Shown here piece by piece: positions 23,574-33,712 of a stretch of DNA of 64,000 nucleotides (position 1 is the first letter of the stretch; every line of letters starts with the position of its first letter). The DNA is taken from contig NW_004190425.2 of assembly GCF_000224145.3 (NCBI RefSeq), positions 410,070-474,069 on the forward strand, given 5' to 3'. The notes beneath the pieces were generated by a model that searched no databases, had not been told where the DNA came from, and was given only the letters and a program-made list of their open reading frames with translations. Position numbers and translations under genes: made by a program. The stretch comes from Ciona intestinalis. Its lineage: Eukaryota; Chordata; Ascidiacea; Phlebobranchia; Cionidae.

Positions 23574-23876
23574 TGAATGAATGAATGAATGAATGAATGA
23601 ATGAATGAATGAATGAATGAATGAATGAATGAATGAATGAATGAATGAATGAATGAATGAATGAATGAATTAATGAATGAATGAATGAATGAATAACTGT
23701 AACGTGTAATTCTCGCGTGCCCGGAAAACGACAGTCGTTATAACATAACTATTCATACACCTCGTTCCAGCTTACGAGTTACCAAGTATGTTACTTAGTT
23801 GGTGATTATTGTTATGTTTTTTTTATATTTTTTATGTGTGTAAGGAATAGCCTTGAACCCAGTACCTCTGGGTTAA
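23574..23876 (-). repeat. SINE-like repeat with long tetranucleotide tail
   Basis: About 120 bp of GAAT/ATGA tandem units (23574-23696) are followed by a reversed SINE-like body: GCCCGGAAAACGACAGTCGT, CTTACGAGTTACCAAGTATG and finally AACCCAGTACCTCTGGGTTA. The tetranucleotide run sits at the 3' end of the element, as SINE tails do. Confidence 0.7.
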
Positions 23877-24394
23877 GGTGGCTGTCCATAGGATCCGTTT
23901 CGGTTCGTTTCCGTAAGTACGTTCATACGCGCAAGCACGTTCAAACTCGGTTCCGTAAGTACGTTCAAACTCGGTTCGACGCCTTCCGATTGCGGCTTTA
24001 CATAGAATGCGTAACGTCCGAAATTTGCAAAATGTCTGTTAACGCAAGGCCATCCTACGCAATCCAACATGTTGGATTTTCGCGCACGTACGCATGCGAT
24101 TTTGCTTGTGTCAAAACTTTTCCCTAGGTTGGGGGATTGTTCTACAGACTGCAAAGGTCATTAACGAACTGTCCAGGAAATGCTGCGGGTTACCCACTGT
24201 TTGTTTTTTTTGCACATAAGCAGACTTCGGCCGCCAACCAAGCGTGAAATCGTGCGATGACGGGTTCTGTGTGCAGTGCCCTTTAACGGATGGTTCGAAA
24301 CGAGAAAACGCTCTATTTTCGTACGGAATCTGTCGCTCCGTTTTCGGATGCGACTTACGCATTTTAACGCAATACGCATTTTGTGTACAGCCAC
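23877..24394. mobile_element. Small non-autonomous element with short TIRs
   Basis: It starts AGGTGGCTGTCCA and ends with the inverted TGTACAGCCACC, giving terminal inverted repeats of about 9-12 bp. Interior: a CG-rich 518 bp, unlike the flanks, with a short tandem repeat around CGTAAGTACGTTCA (23910-23985). No clear target duplication is seen. Frames on both strands are not recognisable proteins. Confidence 0.5.
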
Positions 24395-24404
24395 CGGTAT
24401 TGTG

Positions 24405-25056
24405 ATATATTCGTTCCGATTGCTATATTTCTACCGTGCGCTATTGCGCATGTGCAGTAGGTTGAAACAGATATAATAGAAGCTCTAATAATAACGTATA
24501 CTCTTTTTTAAAAAAATCCAGAAAAAATATTATTTCGATGGAGATAACATGCTAGTGCTGCATGGATCGGTAAAAAAATATGTTTTTTTATGGCGAATAT
24601 TAATATTTATAGTTAATATTTTTTTTGAATTATTAACATTTATTTTAGAATCGGTACCACTAGGCTCTATTTAGTACAGTGCCCGTAAATTTTATATTGG
24701 AAGCACAGGTATCGAAAGTGGCCGCATATAATTTTTGTATTCTAGGATCTCATTGGTTCACCAACACCGGTAAATTAAATTAAGTAAAATGTGCTTATCA
24801 TACTAGCATAAAATAAGTGTGTTAGTGGTACATACTTTTTCTAGGCCGCAAATAAGTAACTAACTTAGTTCTGCTGACTTTAAACCGAAAACTAAAGTTT
24901 TAACGTGTAAACGTCGTGTCTGGAACGTTTTCAACGGAGGGTCGTAATAAAGTTGGACTGAGTGGCATTGGTTCCGACCTACTGCGCATGCGCAGTAGTG
25001 TCTCAGAGCATGCGCAATAGCGCTCGATACAAATATATCAATCGGAACGAATACGC
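24405..25056. mobile_element. Inverted-repeat element carrying an NRF1-like palindrome
   Basis: The left arm 24405-24463 (ATTCGTTCCGATTG, then GCGCTATTGCGCATG) is repeated in inverse at 24977-25056 (GCATGCGCAATAGCGCTCG, then CAATCGGAACGAAT). About 510 bp lie between. The right arm has an extra 20-bp perfect palindrome, CTACTGCGCATGCGCAGTAG, at 24979-24998. Confidence 0.6.
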
Positions 25057-25412
25057 GACCATAAATGCTTGACCAAGGTCACATATACGGTCACAAGGGT
25101 ATAGTCGCGAAAAGCCTTGCCTATGGGTTAGAGGCAGGCGGACTAACGACTAACCAACTGTGCAACGGCGCTGGTTTAAATCGCTTATGTTAAATATTGG
25201 CGCAGTACAGATTTTAGATCGCCGTTGGAAACGCATTAATGAGTCCCGTTTCTCCCCGAGCACCCTCTTTCCCACCCTACTATATACCACGACATGGGGG
25301 TGTACCGACTAAAAACTATAGCACAGATAAGAAATGCCAAACGAGTTTAAAAGGGGCCCCATCTGTGACTATGGCTACGGCCTAAAAATTGGTTTTCTAT
25401 GGTTTTAATTAG

Positions 25413-25872
25413 AACCTAACCAGAGTCGTATAAACACCGAGTAGTCCAACTGCCGTCTATGTGTGTCCAAAATAGAGCAAAAGTGGTGACTTTGACAATG
25501 GGTTTAAACGAACTTGTTAAGTTTTGTTTGTGTTTTCCTATTGTGGGAAGGTGTAAAACAGCTTCTATTTACCTTACCAAACATTTTTTAGAAAAAATGT
25601 ATAAATTTAGCTGCATTAAATGACTAAAATGTCGCAAATCAACCGCTTCTAATTCTAATTTTTGACTTTTTTTGACACAGAAAACAAATAACACATGTTT
25701 TTTACATTTTTCAACCTTTAAATTTGTTTTTAGGCCCAAGTTTTTCTGTAATTTACCGAAAAACATACATTTTCCCTATGCCTACTGTGTTATTTTGGAC
25801 CCAAATTGCTGTTCAATTTGTGTTTTACGTAACAATGGGTTGGACTACTCGGTATTTCTATGGCTCTGAACC
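25413..25872. mobile_element. Small element with about 35-bp imperfect TIRs
   Basis: The left end AACCAGAGTCGTATAAACAC plus ACCGAGTAGTCCAAC (25436-25450) is mirrored at 25838-25872 by GTTGGACTACTCGGTA and TTCTATGGCTCTGAACC. No transposase lies inside. It is directly followed by the palindromic insertion at 25873. Confidence 0.55.
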
Positions 25873-25904
25873 ATGGCGCCCTCTATAACTATAGAGGGCG
25901 CCAT
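25873..25904. repeat. 32-bp palindrome flanked by 10-bp direct repeats
   Basis: The arms ATGGCGCCCTCTATA (25873-25887) and its exact reverse complement (25890-25904) surround a 2-nt loop. The 10-mer GCTCTGAACC lies immediately on both sides (25863-25872 and 25905-25914), as a target duplication would. Confidence 0.85.
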
Positions 25905-25996
25905 GCTCTGAACCTAACTAAGCGTGCGATTATCGTTCTAGCGAAATTAATCAAAACAAATGTTAGCAGTCTTGTAGCTTTAGTATAGTATAAAGT

Positions 25997-27742
25997 ATGG
26001 CGGTAAAAGGTGTATCTGCGGATGAAACGATCTGGAGTTTTTTAGAGGCAGAAAGTGAAAAGGATAAAGGTGATGCTGCATATGCATGTAGTTCCGACGA
26101 GTCAGACATTTTAATGGATGAATTTAATGCTACGTCTTCAAAAAATGTTGATGCGCCCAATCACTGCTGCCTCAGTTCGGATGATGAAACAACTGTTCAC
26201 ACTTCATCAAAATTACAGAAGTTACTAAACGATCGTAGTAAAAGTAAACGTACAGTTCAACAAACACATCTTGAGGAGTTATCGGCAGAAGATAGTATGG
26301 AAGATTGGGTGCGAATAGTTACAGATTATTACCCTGAAGATCATAATTTAAGAGAAACTGTTATGGAATCAGGCATGGACGGTGTTACACCTCTTGACTA
26401 TTTAGCAATGTTTTTATCTGCCGAATTCTGGGATCTTTTGGTTACAGAAACTAACCGACATGCTGCACAGACACTTCGTAAAAAAAAATTAAAAAAAGGA
26501 TCAAATTTGCGCACTTGGAAAGACACAACTGTTGCTGAGATGAAGGCTTACTTTGCAATTCTTTTGTCCATGGGGCTGTGTAACACTGTTGATATGCAGG
26601 ATTATTGGTCAGCATCCTGGATTACAGTAACAAGCAGCATTAGCAAGATTATGTCAAGAGTCAGATTTACTCTAATAAGAGCAATGCTTCACTTCTGCAA
26701 TGATGAAGAGAGTTCTTCTAAAAACAGCCAAAAACACAATCGCCTTTTTAAAGTGCGTCAATTGATAGATGTTCTTGTCCCCAAGTTTTCTGCCCTATAT
26801 AAGCCAGACAAAGAACTGGCCATTCATGAGATGACAGTTGCATGCAACTACAAATCAGAACAACGCGTGCGGAAAAAACCAATCCAATGGACTGACAAAG
26901 TGTATGCGCTTACTGAGGCTAGGACTGGATACTTGTTAGAGTGGGCAATACATGCTGGGTCATCAAGGGAAACAGAAAAAGGAGCTAGCATTGTGAGAAA
27001 GCTATGTACCCGCTATATAGGCAAACATGACATTTATATTAATACTGCAAACAGTTACACAAACCGTAACCTTGCAAAAGAATTCGTTAGCCAGACAAAT
27101 GGTTCTGGTGGCATTCCAGGAGAATTAAAAACGATAAATGAAAAAAACAACCCTGTGTGTGCAAAAAGTGCAGTTCGTAGTTCAGAAATAAAAGCAAAAT
27201 CTGCAACACAGAAAGGAAACAAAAGAAGCTACAATGATATGAAAAAGGCAAACTCGAAGAAGCGGTACAATTACTTGAGTGGAGTCATTCCTATTTTTCG
27301 GCAATTGAACTTATTTCGACATAAAACGGTGAAATGGTCTTTAAGAATATTTGAGAATCTTGCACAAATCTGTGTGGTCAATTCTTATATTCTTTACACG
27401 TCAAAAACTTCTGATTCAAGTGATAAGATGGATCTCAAGAAGTACATCGAGGCATGCGTTTCTGGTTTGCTGGTGGATTATAACCCACACATTACAGAAA
27501 AATGGAGGCCACCACAACCAGGTACGGTTTTGTCAAGAATTTTGCCACCACAGTATGTTCACAAGATAATAAAAATTGATAAAAAGCCTCAATGTGTTGT
27601 ATGCAGTGACAGCAGAAGGAAACTTGGAAGAAGGCAGACATCATTTATGTGTGAAAAGTGTAATGTTGCCTTGTGTGTGGTACCTTGTTTTCATCGATAT
27701 CATACTTTGAAAAACTACCGTGTCTGTCATCTAGATATGTAG
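25997..27742 (+). CDS. piggyBac-type transposase-derived protein, catalytic triad lost
   Basis: Single-exon 581-residue ORF of the DDE_Tnp_1_7 (piggyBac) family, with the usual length and order. It has an acidic N terminus with a DESD/DDE cluster, an N-terminal domain (DYLAMFLSAEFWDLLVTETN), an RNase H-like core and a C-terminal Cys-rich finger (CVVCSD, CEKCNVALCVVPCFHRYH) that is fully kept. The active site is not kept: ELAIHE replaces ELxIDE, HDIYINTA replaces the DNFY-type second Asp, and SGVIPIFRQ replaces GGVDxxDQ. So all three Asp are gone although the frame is open. This is the pattern of a domesticated PGBD-like gene, with DNA binding kept and cutting lost. A recently dead transposon is the alternative; no piggyBac-like TIR with TTAA was found around it. 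Confidence 0.9.
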   Translation: MAVKGVSADETIWSFLEAESEKDKGDAAYACSSDESDILMDEFNATSSKNVDAPNHCCLSSDDETTVHTSSKLQKLLNDRSKSKRTVQQTHLEELSAEDSMEDWVRIVTDYYPEDHNLRETVMESGMDGVTPLDYLAMFLSAEFWDLLVTETNRHAAQTLRKKKLKKGSNLRTWKDTTVAEMKAYFAILLSMGLCNTVDMQDYWSASWITVTSSISKIMSRVRFTLIRAMLHFCNDEESSSKNSQKHNRLFKVRQLIDVLVPKFSALYKPDKELAIHEMTVACNYKSEQRVRKKPIQWTDKVYALTEARTGYLLEWAIHAGSSRETEKGASIVRKLCTRYIGKHDIYINTANSYTNRNLAKEFVSQTNGSGGIPGELKTINEKNNPVCAKSAVRSSEIKAKSATQKGNKRSYNDMKKANSKKRYNYLSGVIPIFRQLNLFRHKTVKWSLRIFENLAQICVVNSYILYTSKTSDSSDKMDLKKYIEACVSGLLVDYNPHITEKWRPPQPGTVLSRILPPQYVHKIIKIDKKPQCVVCSDSRRKLGRRQTSFMCEKCNVALCVVPCFHRYHTLKNYRVCHLDM

Positions 27743-28265
27743 GAACTCATTTTAATGAATGTGACATTATTTTGTCTTTTCTCTACCATTTCTCACTAAT
27801 TTAGAAACTTTACTTTATATGTCTACCCGTCTGATCGGCGAAGTTTGTCTGGTGTTATCTTGAATTCTTTTTATGGACTATCTTTTAGTTGTTTGTTTTT
27901 AACAAAAAAAGAATTTTAAAGTGCTTTGGACATGCTATGTTGCAAGACTTCAGTTGTCACCTTGTTTATTCATTATTGCTTCCTTTTTCTACAATTTTTT
28001 AACACAACAGTTTATACTTCTACACTGCCTGTCTTTTTGTGTAAAACTAAAATTACCACATATGGGGAAACATAACATAATCATGTGAGAAAGTAGGACG
28101 ATAGCATATACTTATCATTTTAATTTTCTTTTCATTACTGTTTTCAGTTATACCGTGTACTTTCTCTTTCTTTCTTTTCTGTGGGTTATTAGCACTGTTT
28201 GTACTGCCTGGTTTTTTAGTTAATGTAAAACAAATATAATACACCTAAACTTGCACAACATCAGT
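27743..28265. other. 3' region between piggyBac-like and integrase-like genes
   Basis: Probably the 3' UTR of the preceding gene and the promoter of the next. It is T-rich, with no repeat copies. No clear AATAAA follows the stop within 200 bp. Confidence 0.35.
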
Positions 28266-31200
28266 ATGACATCCACACCAAGTGAAACTTCTCAAAACAA
28301 TGAACAATGTGGTAAGACATACTAGAGTCAAAAAATTTTCCAACCAATATCCTTATGCAATGTACAATAATTTTTAATCCAGCCAAACTACAAAAAACCT
28401 TCTATTAATAAGTTTTATTGTAAAACCATTTTTTTTAAACCAAAGTATGTTCCAACCTAACGAATCTTTTTTTTAGATACGTTGGCTTCACCATCATCAA
28501 ACAATGACCAGGTTTTAATATTAATCTATATATATATATATATATAATAATAAATAAAAAAATGTAACTTATTTATACTGGTGTGGCCGTGGTAGTCATA
28601 TAGTAGTTTGGGGGAAGATGGGACCCCTGCAGCACATAATATTCTAATATCGTATTTAAAACAATTAACAATGGTCTATGACAGTCGTGAGAATACAAGT
28701 TTAGAATTCTTTGTTCACTAGCAAATGGGCCAAGAAAATAAAATGGTGTCTTATTTCCCCCACTCTACTAGTCTATACTACAAGTGTTGTGGTTTGTACA
28801 CCTCGTGTCCACGAGTTAATTCAATTGTATGGGTGTTTATTCTTTTATTTTTTTATTGTATATTGTCTACAAATAACGAAATAAGGCAACCCATAACGAT
28901 AAGAGACCCTGGGTTAGAGCAATTTCTGTTAAGTGTTCTGCTCAAGGATTCTTATGCCCAAAATGTTAGCAGTGGTGAGTCTTGAACCTGTAACATTTAA
29001 GTTAGAAGCTTTGTGCATTATTCACAACACTGTGTCAGCGAGATATATATAAGCCTTATTTTAATATCAGATTCATTGCAGTTTATATAATTGTTTTGAT
29101 GCCTTAATTAAATTTAGCTTTGAAAACTGTGGTGTCAAAATACATCACTGCTCTTATAAACCAACAACAATTCAGCAGGCTGATGAATATTTGTTGGCTG
29201 TGAAACAGTACGTCCATTTTGGCACCTATACATCTACATGCAAAAATGTTAATGAAAAAAGAAAAATCAGAAAAGCAGCCTGCAATTATGTGATTCGCGG
29301 TATTTGGCTTAAATAATTCTTTTTATTCCATAATTTTATATTTATATGTTTTTTAGATAACCAGATGTTTTTGCGCAAAGCTGAACATTTAGCACAAGTT
29401 TTATATACCAAAGAAGAACATAAGATGGCTTTAAAACAATGTCATATTGATGAAGCAACTGGGGAACATAGGGGAAGGGTGGCTACACAAAAAAAGCTCA
29501 GTCGGTTATATTACTGGAAAACAATAACTGCGGATATCAAAAAATGGGTTTGTGTGGTTTTGACCAGTATTCTATTTTGTTTAATAAAATATACTGATTC
29601 TTTCTTACTAGATCATAGAATGCCCAGAATGCCAGTTTAGGAATAAAGTGCTAAGACATAAAATAATGCCACCGGAAAAAAAAATCATCACATTCAATGA
29701 ACCTTGGGAAGTTGTAAAAGTTGATTTCGCAGGTCCATTTCCACAGTCCAAATTTGGAAATACGTACATTTTTGTTGCAACATGCTTGTTTTCGAAGTTT
29801 ATATACGCAAAGGCAATAAAGGTAAGTTATTTGTTTTCAGGGCACTAGGTGTATGAAACAGTACATCTGTGTTATTATAACGACTGTTTTCCGCCACATG
29901 TGAATAAAGCAAGTTACATTCACATTAATTTCTGTATTTCTCTATACATTTTATTTTAGTTTTGTAAGCGAAGTTCTCAAAATACTTGTGTTTTAGGCAA
30001 AAACGGCACAAATAATTGCCGATACAATGTTGGAAATGATTTTCTTATATGGCCCCCCTCACCAAGTAATTACGGGCAAGGGTCAAGAATTTGTCAGTGT
30101 AAGTGTTCCTACACTCCTGATGTAGCTCATACACATATTCTTTAAATTTAATCAACTTTTACATGCAACAGACAAAGGAGCATGTTTTTAAAAAGTTTGC
30201 GATCCTGCATGACTTTGCATCTTGCTGCCATATAAAAAGCAATGGGCAAGATAAAAGTGGTCAAATGTTTAGAAAACTTATAAATGAACATACGGAAAGG
30301 TACAAAGCATTTTTTAAATAAAGCATTTTAATACCTAAACATTGTTGTCTGTGCCTGCTAACTAGTTACTATGTCTTTGGTAAGATTTTTTTTCTGTTTT
30401 GGACAACCCATTAGTGACTACTGTGATAAGATAATTGCAGTTTGCAGAAATACAGTTAGTGTTTTGCTTAAGGAAAAATATGCCCACAATAGTATAGCAG
30501 CATTAAGCCTTGACAATGACTTTTTTTCTGTTTTAGAAGTGCGTGCTCTAAAAACGTACATAGCAAAAATCAAAACTTGTATATAGATAGTCTAACTGTT
30601 AAAGTAAAAATATTAACCTTGTGAGAGTGCATGGGATTTCCCATAAGATAAAATTTAATGTCATCCAAACATAAAACAATTTTTTTCTATTTTGTAATTC
30701 CAGTAGTCAGAACGATTGGGACGATCATGTTCGAAACATTGCATACAACATTAACGTTACTCATCAAAAGTCAATCAATTGTTCACCCTACTTGGTAAGT
30801 AATAAAATAGTAATCTAACAAGGACATGATCCGGTTTATGAGAAATCTGGTTCCACTAGAAAACTGGTTCCCACAGGCTATTTATAACTTACTTTAAGAA
30901 GAATCTAGAACTCTGGCCGACTAAAAATAACAGCAGTTGTAAAATGCGACATATTTTGTATACATTTCTTTTTCTCTTTTTTATCTTCTTATCATAAATT
31001 TATATTTTAACTTAAGTTATACAATATACATCATGACAGATGACAAGTGATTACTACCGTTAACTTGTCATCAACAACGAAAAAGGCGACAAAACTTACA
31101 TTTTTACATTAAACAAAATAACTTGTACAAAAAACATCTATATATGATTTATTCGGGACCAGATTTAAAGATTTCTGATAAAAATGTATCGTGTCTACGC

Positions 31201-31681
31201 ATGCGCAGTAGCCAATGGGGACCAGATTTCCGCGACACCGGCAATCGTTGGTTAGTGCGCCTGCCTTTAACTCAAATGTAACGGATTCAAGGCTCTTCGC
31301 TGCTACCATTGTAGGGGTATGAATTCTTGGGTAAGACGCTTAATGGCACTTGCTCCAACCCAGTGAACACGAAATATTCACCCACAAAGTAACATACTTA
31401 ACTCGTAACATACTTTAAAAGTTGGCACGAAGTTTATAACACAGAACACCTGTGTTTAACAACTGTCGTTTTCTGGCAATGCAAGGATAAAGTTACATTC
31501 GTTTAATTATACAATTGCTTTAAAAATGTTGTTGTTTTATTAGATAATGTTCAAGAGGCAACCCAAAACTGTAACACTTGCGGAACACAAACAAACCAGC
31601 ACAAATATGCTACAGCACTCAGGACAGATAGATCAGGCTGCTGAACTGCATGATGCTGTAATGCAAATAATTTGCACTTAA
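28266..31681 (+). CDS. GIN1-like integrase-derived gene, spliced
   Basis: Host-like gene related to vertebrate GIN1, whose ancestor was a Ginger/gypsy-type integrase. Coding blocks with good GT-AG borders lie near 28266, 28476, 29118, 29357, 29611, 29998, 30172, 30703 and 31542, ending at 31681. In order they give a short N terminus, a zinc-binding region (HIDEATGEHRGR), an integrase core (EVVKVDFAGPFPQSKFGNTY, FLYGPPHQVI) and a C-terminal part (NDWDDHVRNIAYNINVTH, CSPYLIMFKRQP) aligning with GIN1. There are no LTRs, gag or reverse transcriptase nearby, so it is not a mobile element. The active site looks incomplete. The many introns in a formerly intronless gene point to long residence as a host gene. 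The first two exons are uncertain. Confidence 0.7.
28601..28770 (-). repeat. MITE family A, reverse copy
   Basis: It runs from ATATAGTAGTTTGGGGGAAG to TTTCCCCCACTCTACTAG, in an intron of the integrase-like gene. A (TA)n run precedes it at 28527-28547. Confidence 0.75.
28880..29030 (-). repeat. SINE-like repeat, reverse
   Basis: The reversed family words GGCAACCCATAACGATAAGA, TTAGAGCAATTTCTGTTAAG and CAGTGGTGAGTCTTGAACCT are visible, ending in a tRNA-like head. Confidence 0.6.
29850..29935 (+). repeat. SINE-like repeat fragment
   Basis: TGTATGAAACAGTACATCTG and TATAACGACTGTTTTCCGCC match the 3' half of the SINE-like family. It lies in an intron of the integrase-like gene. A further old reversed piece is at about 30405-30520. 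Confidence 0.6.
31240..31510 (+). repeat. SINE-like repeat, nearly complete
   Basis: The tRNA-like head (GTTGGTTAGTGCGCCTGCC, then GGATTCAAGGC) is followed by CGCTGCTACCATTGTAGGGG, CCAACCCAGTGAACAC, CCCACAAAGTAACATAC and ACTGTCGTTTTCTGGC. It sits in the last intron of the integrase-like gene. Confidence 0.7.
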
Positions 31682-31739
31682 TTTGGTGATGTCCAATCTG
31701 TGAATGGTAGGTGATAATATTAATCATAATATTAACTTT

Positions 31740-31890
31740 TTTTGTCTTTTTGATTATGGTTTAAGAATATTTTTAACGAAAAGACGAAAAGACGAAAAAC
31801 AACAGTTGGTAAAACATGCTTACATTTAAGAACATATTTATATTTAGTTGAAAGAAGATAAGCATGGCTACACCCAGCATAATAGAGAGC
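31740..31890 (+). repeat. Repeat family B, diverged copy
   Basis: TTTTTAACGAAAAGACGAAA, AACAGTTGGTAAAACATGC and GATAAGCATGGCTACACCCA follow the family order. Confidence 0.55.
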
Positions 31891-33347
31891 AACTAATCAA
31901 ATATAAAATCGTAGGATTAAATTGGACTTATTTATTCTTGCATTCAGAAACAATGACAATCGTTGTGTTTTCCTCTTGGCATACCCCATGGCCATGCCTG
32001 TTTTTGAGTTATCACGTTTGTAACTTTTTGGAATTTTGTTCATTTATTTTCTATTGTTTGGCTAACATTTGAGACAACCCATAAGGGACCACTGTGTTGG
32101 AGCAATTGCTGTAAACTATCTTATGGCCACAATGGTAGCAGTATCGGATTTTCTTAAAACTTATTGCAGGATTATAACAGTGGTTTTTAATCTGTGGCCT
32201 AAATATTTATTTTATAGCATTTTGTGGCTTACCATGTGCTGTCAAAATCTGTTTCTTAGAAACCACAAGATTTGATTTTTTTCAGAATTTGGGCAAAAAG
32301 CTGATTGTCAAATCAACAGATGATTTATGATGTGGTTACTTGTGGTACCATGATCTGCGAAAGCTACATTTTATCTCCTGAAGTTTAAGGGATTAGTATA
32401 TTCTCTAAAACATTTGTTGGAAATCTATTTTAACAACGAATTCTGCATTTGTTGCGTTGTGGATTTGACATTTGGTTTTGAAGCGTTACTTTTTCCATAT
32501 TATAAGTGATAGACATTATGGTTATGGTGTAAGTCGTGAGTCAGATAAACCATAATCTAAACATCACATGCAAGATCCCACTTGCCGTCGACGACTTACC
32601 TCCATTGCGAAGTTGAAATTGAGAATACAAACGAACAATTGTAATATATTACAATACCTTCTCTATTATAGCTCAATTCCAAGCTGGTTTCTAAAATTAT
32701 TTAACACACTGAGGTGTTATTAGCAAGTATTCAATAAAGAGCACTGTTTATTCTAGTATATTTCTTACATTTCTGTACTTTCAGCGCAAATAACGTTCTT
32801 TTAGTTCTAGAGTCCGGCCCAACGGTTTTCATGGTTGCGCAGTTTTTTTTGCATAAGCATAAAGTTTTATGTTTACTGATGCTAAATTAAACAGCTGGTA
32901 TGTGAAAATTTGCTTTAATTTAAAAGTTATAAACGTTTAAAAAATCACATTGCAAAGTTGTAAAAAACGTCACTCGCAGACACTGTGACGTCACATTTTT
33001 AAAGGCTGGATTCTTAGTTTAGACGAGGTTTTTGATATTTTTTATTATGCTGTTTAAATTGAAATACTGTATTTAACTCCGCCGCTAACTTTTACCTGCT
33101 AATAATCGCTCAAATAGATATCAACTTACATAGGTATCAATTTACAAGGAACTTCCTTGGCTAATGTAAGGCATTCGAGTTTAAATTAAAGACACCTATA
33201 TACTGACATCACGCGTACAAAGTACAACTGGTTTAAAACAACAAATGCTTCAACGTAAAGCCTTGTTGGAATAACCGCTAAAACTTTTTGTAAGTGTTTC
33301 AACCGATGTTAACAGGGCTATCGTGAAGATGGTTGTATGATACTTAT
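31891..33347. other. Intergenic, SINE piece and two-copy repeat only
   Basis: Aside from a reversed SINE-like piece (32045-32170: ACAACCCATAAGGGACCACT) and the repeat at 32527-32657, I see nothing. No frame here looks coding. Confidence 0.35.
32527..32657 (-). repeat. Two-copy dispersed repeat, copy 2 (inverted)
   Basis: It is the reverse complement of 21561-21690 at roughly four in five positions, including AAGTCGTGAGTCAGATAAAC, CAAGATCCCACTTGCC and AACAATTGTAATATATTACA. Confidence 0.75.
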
Positions 33348-33507
33348 ATAGCAGGGTGGGGGGAAATGGGACACCTTTTCATTAGAATTGTGAAACCGTA
33401 TCTTAACGACTCCCCTGGAACGTTGTTAATTGTTTAAAACACGATCAGGATATTTGGATATTATGTGGTAAAAGTGTCTCATCTTTCCTACCCTACTATA
33501 TGTATGT
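33348..33507 (+). repeat. MITE family A, internally deleted forward copy
   Basis: It runs from ATAGCAGGGTGGGGGGAAAT to CATCTTTCCTACCCTACTAT. The TTTGGTAGTAAACAAAG core segment is missing. Confidence 0.75.
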
Positions 33508-33712
33508 TTTAATCTGGCGCGGTATCACAAATGGTCCACAAAACGTGATTGGTTTCCCAATAGTTTTCCTCGAAAAAAATGGGGAATGTACAAATGAATG
33601 TGTCAATTGAAGATTTATGTGTGTTATTTTTGATTTGGTTTAATATTATTAAAAAGGATAAAAAAACAACTTTTTACAGCCATAAAAAATTCCAACACAG
33701 GAAGAAAAAGCA

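Noticed and set aside
23574-23696. Tandem units as a CRISPR-like array
   Set aside because: Pure tetranucleotide microsatellite with no spacers, forming the tail of a SINE-like element.
23834-24476. Several 66-98 codon frames on both strands
   Set aside because: They lie within a CG-rich inverted-repeat element and mirror one another.
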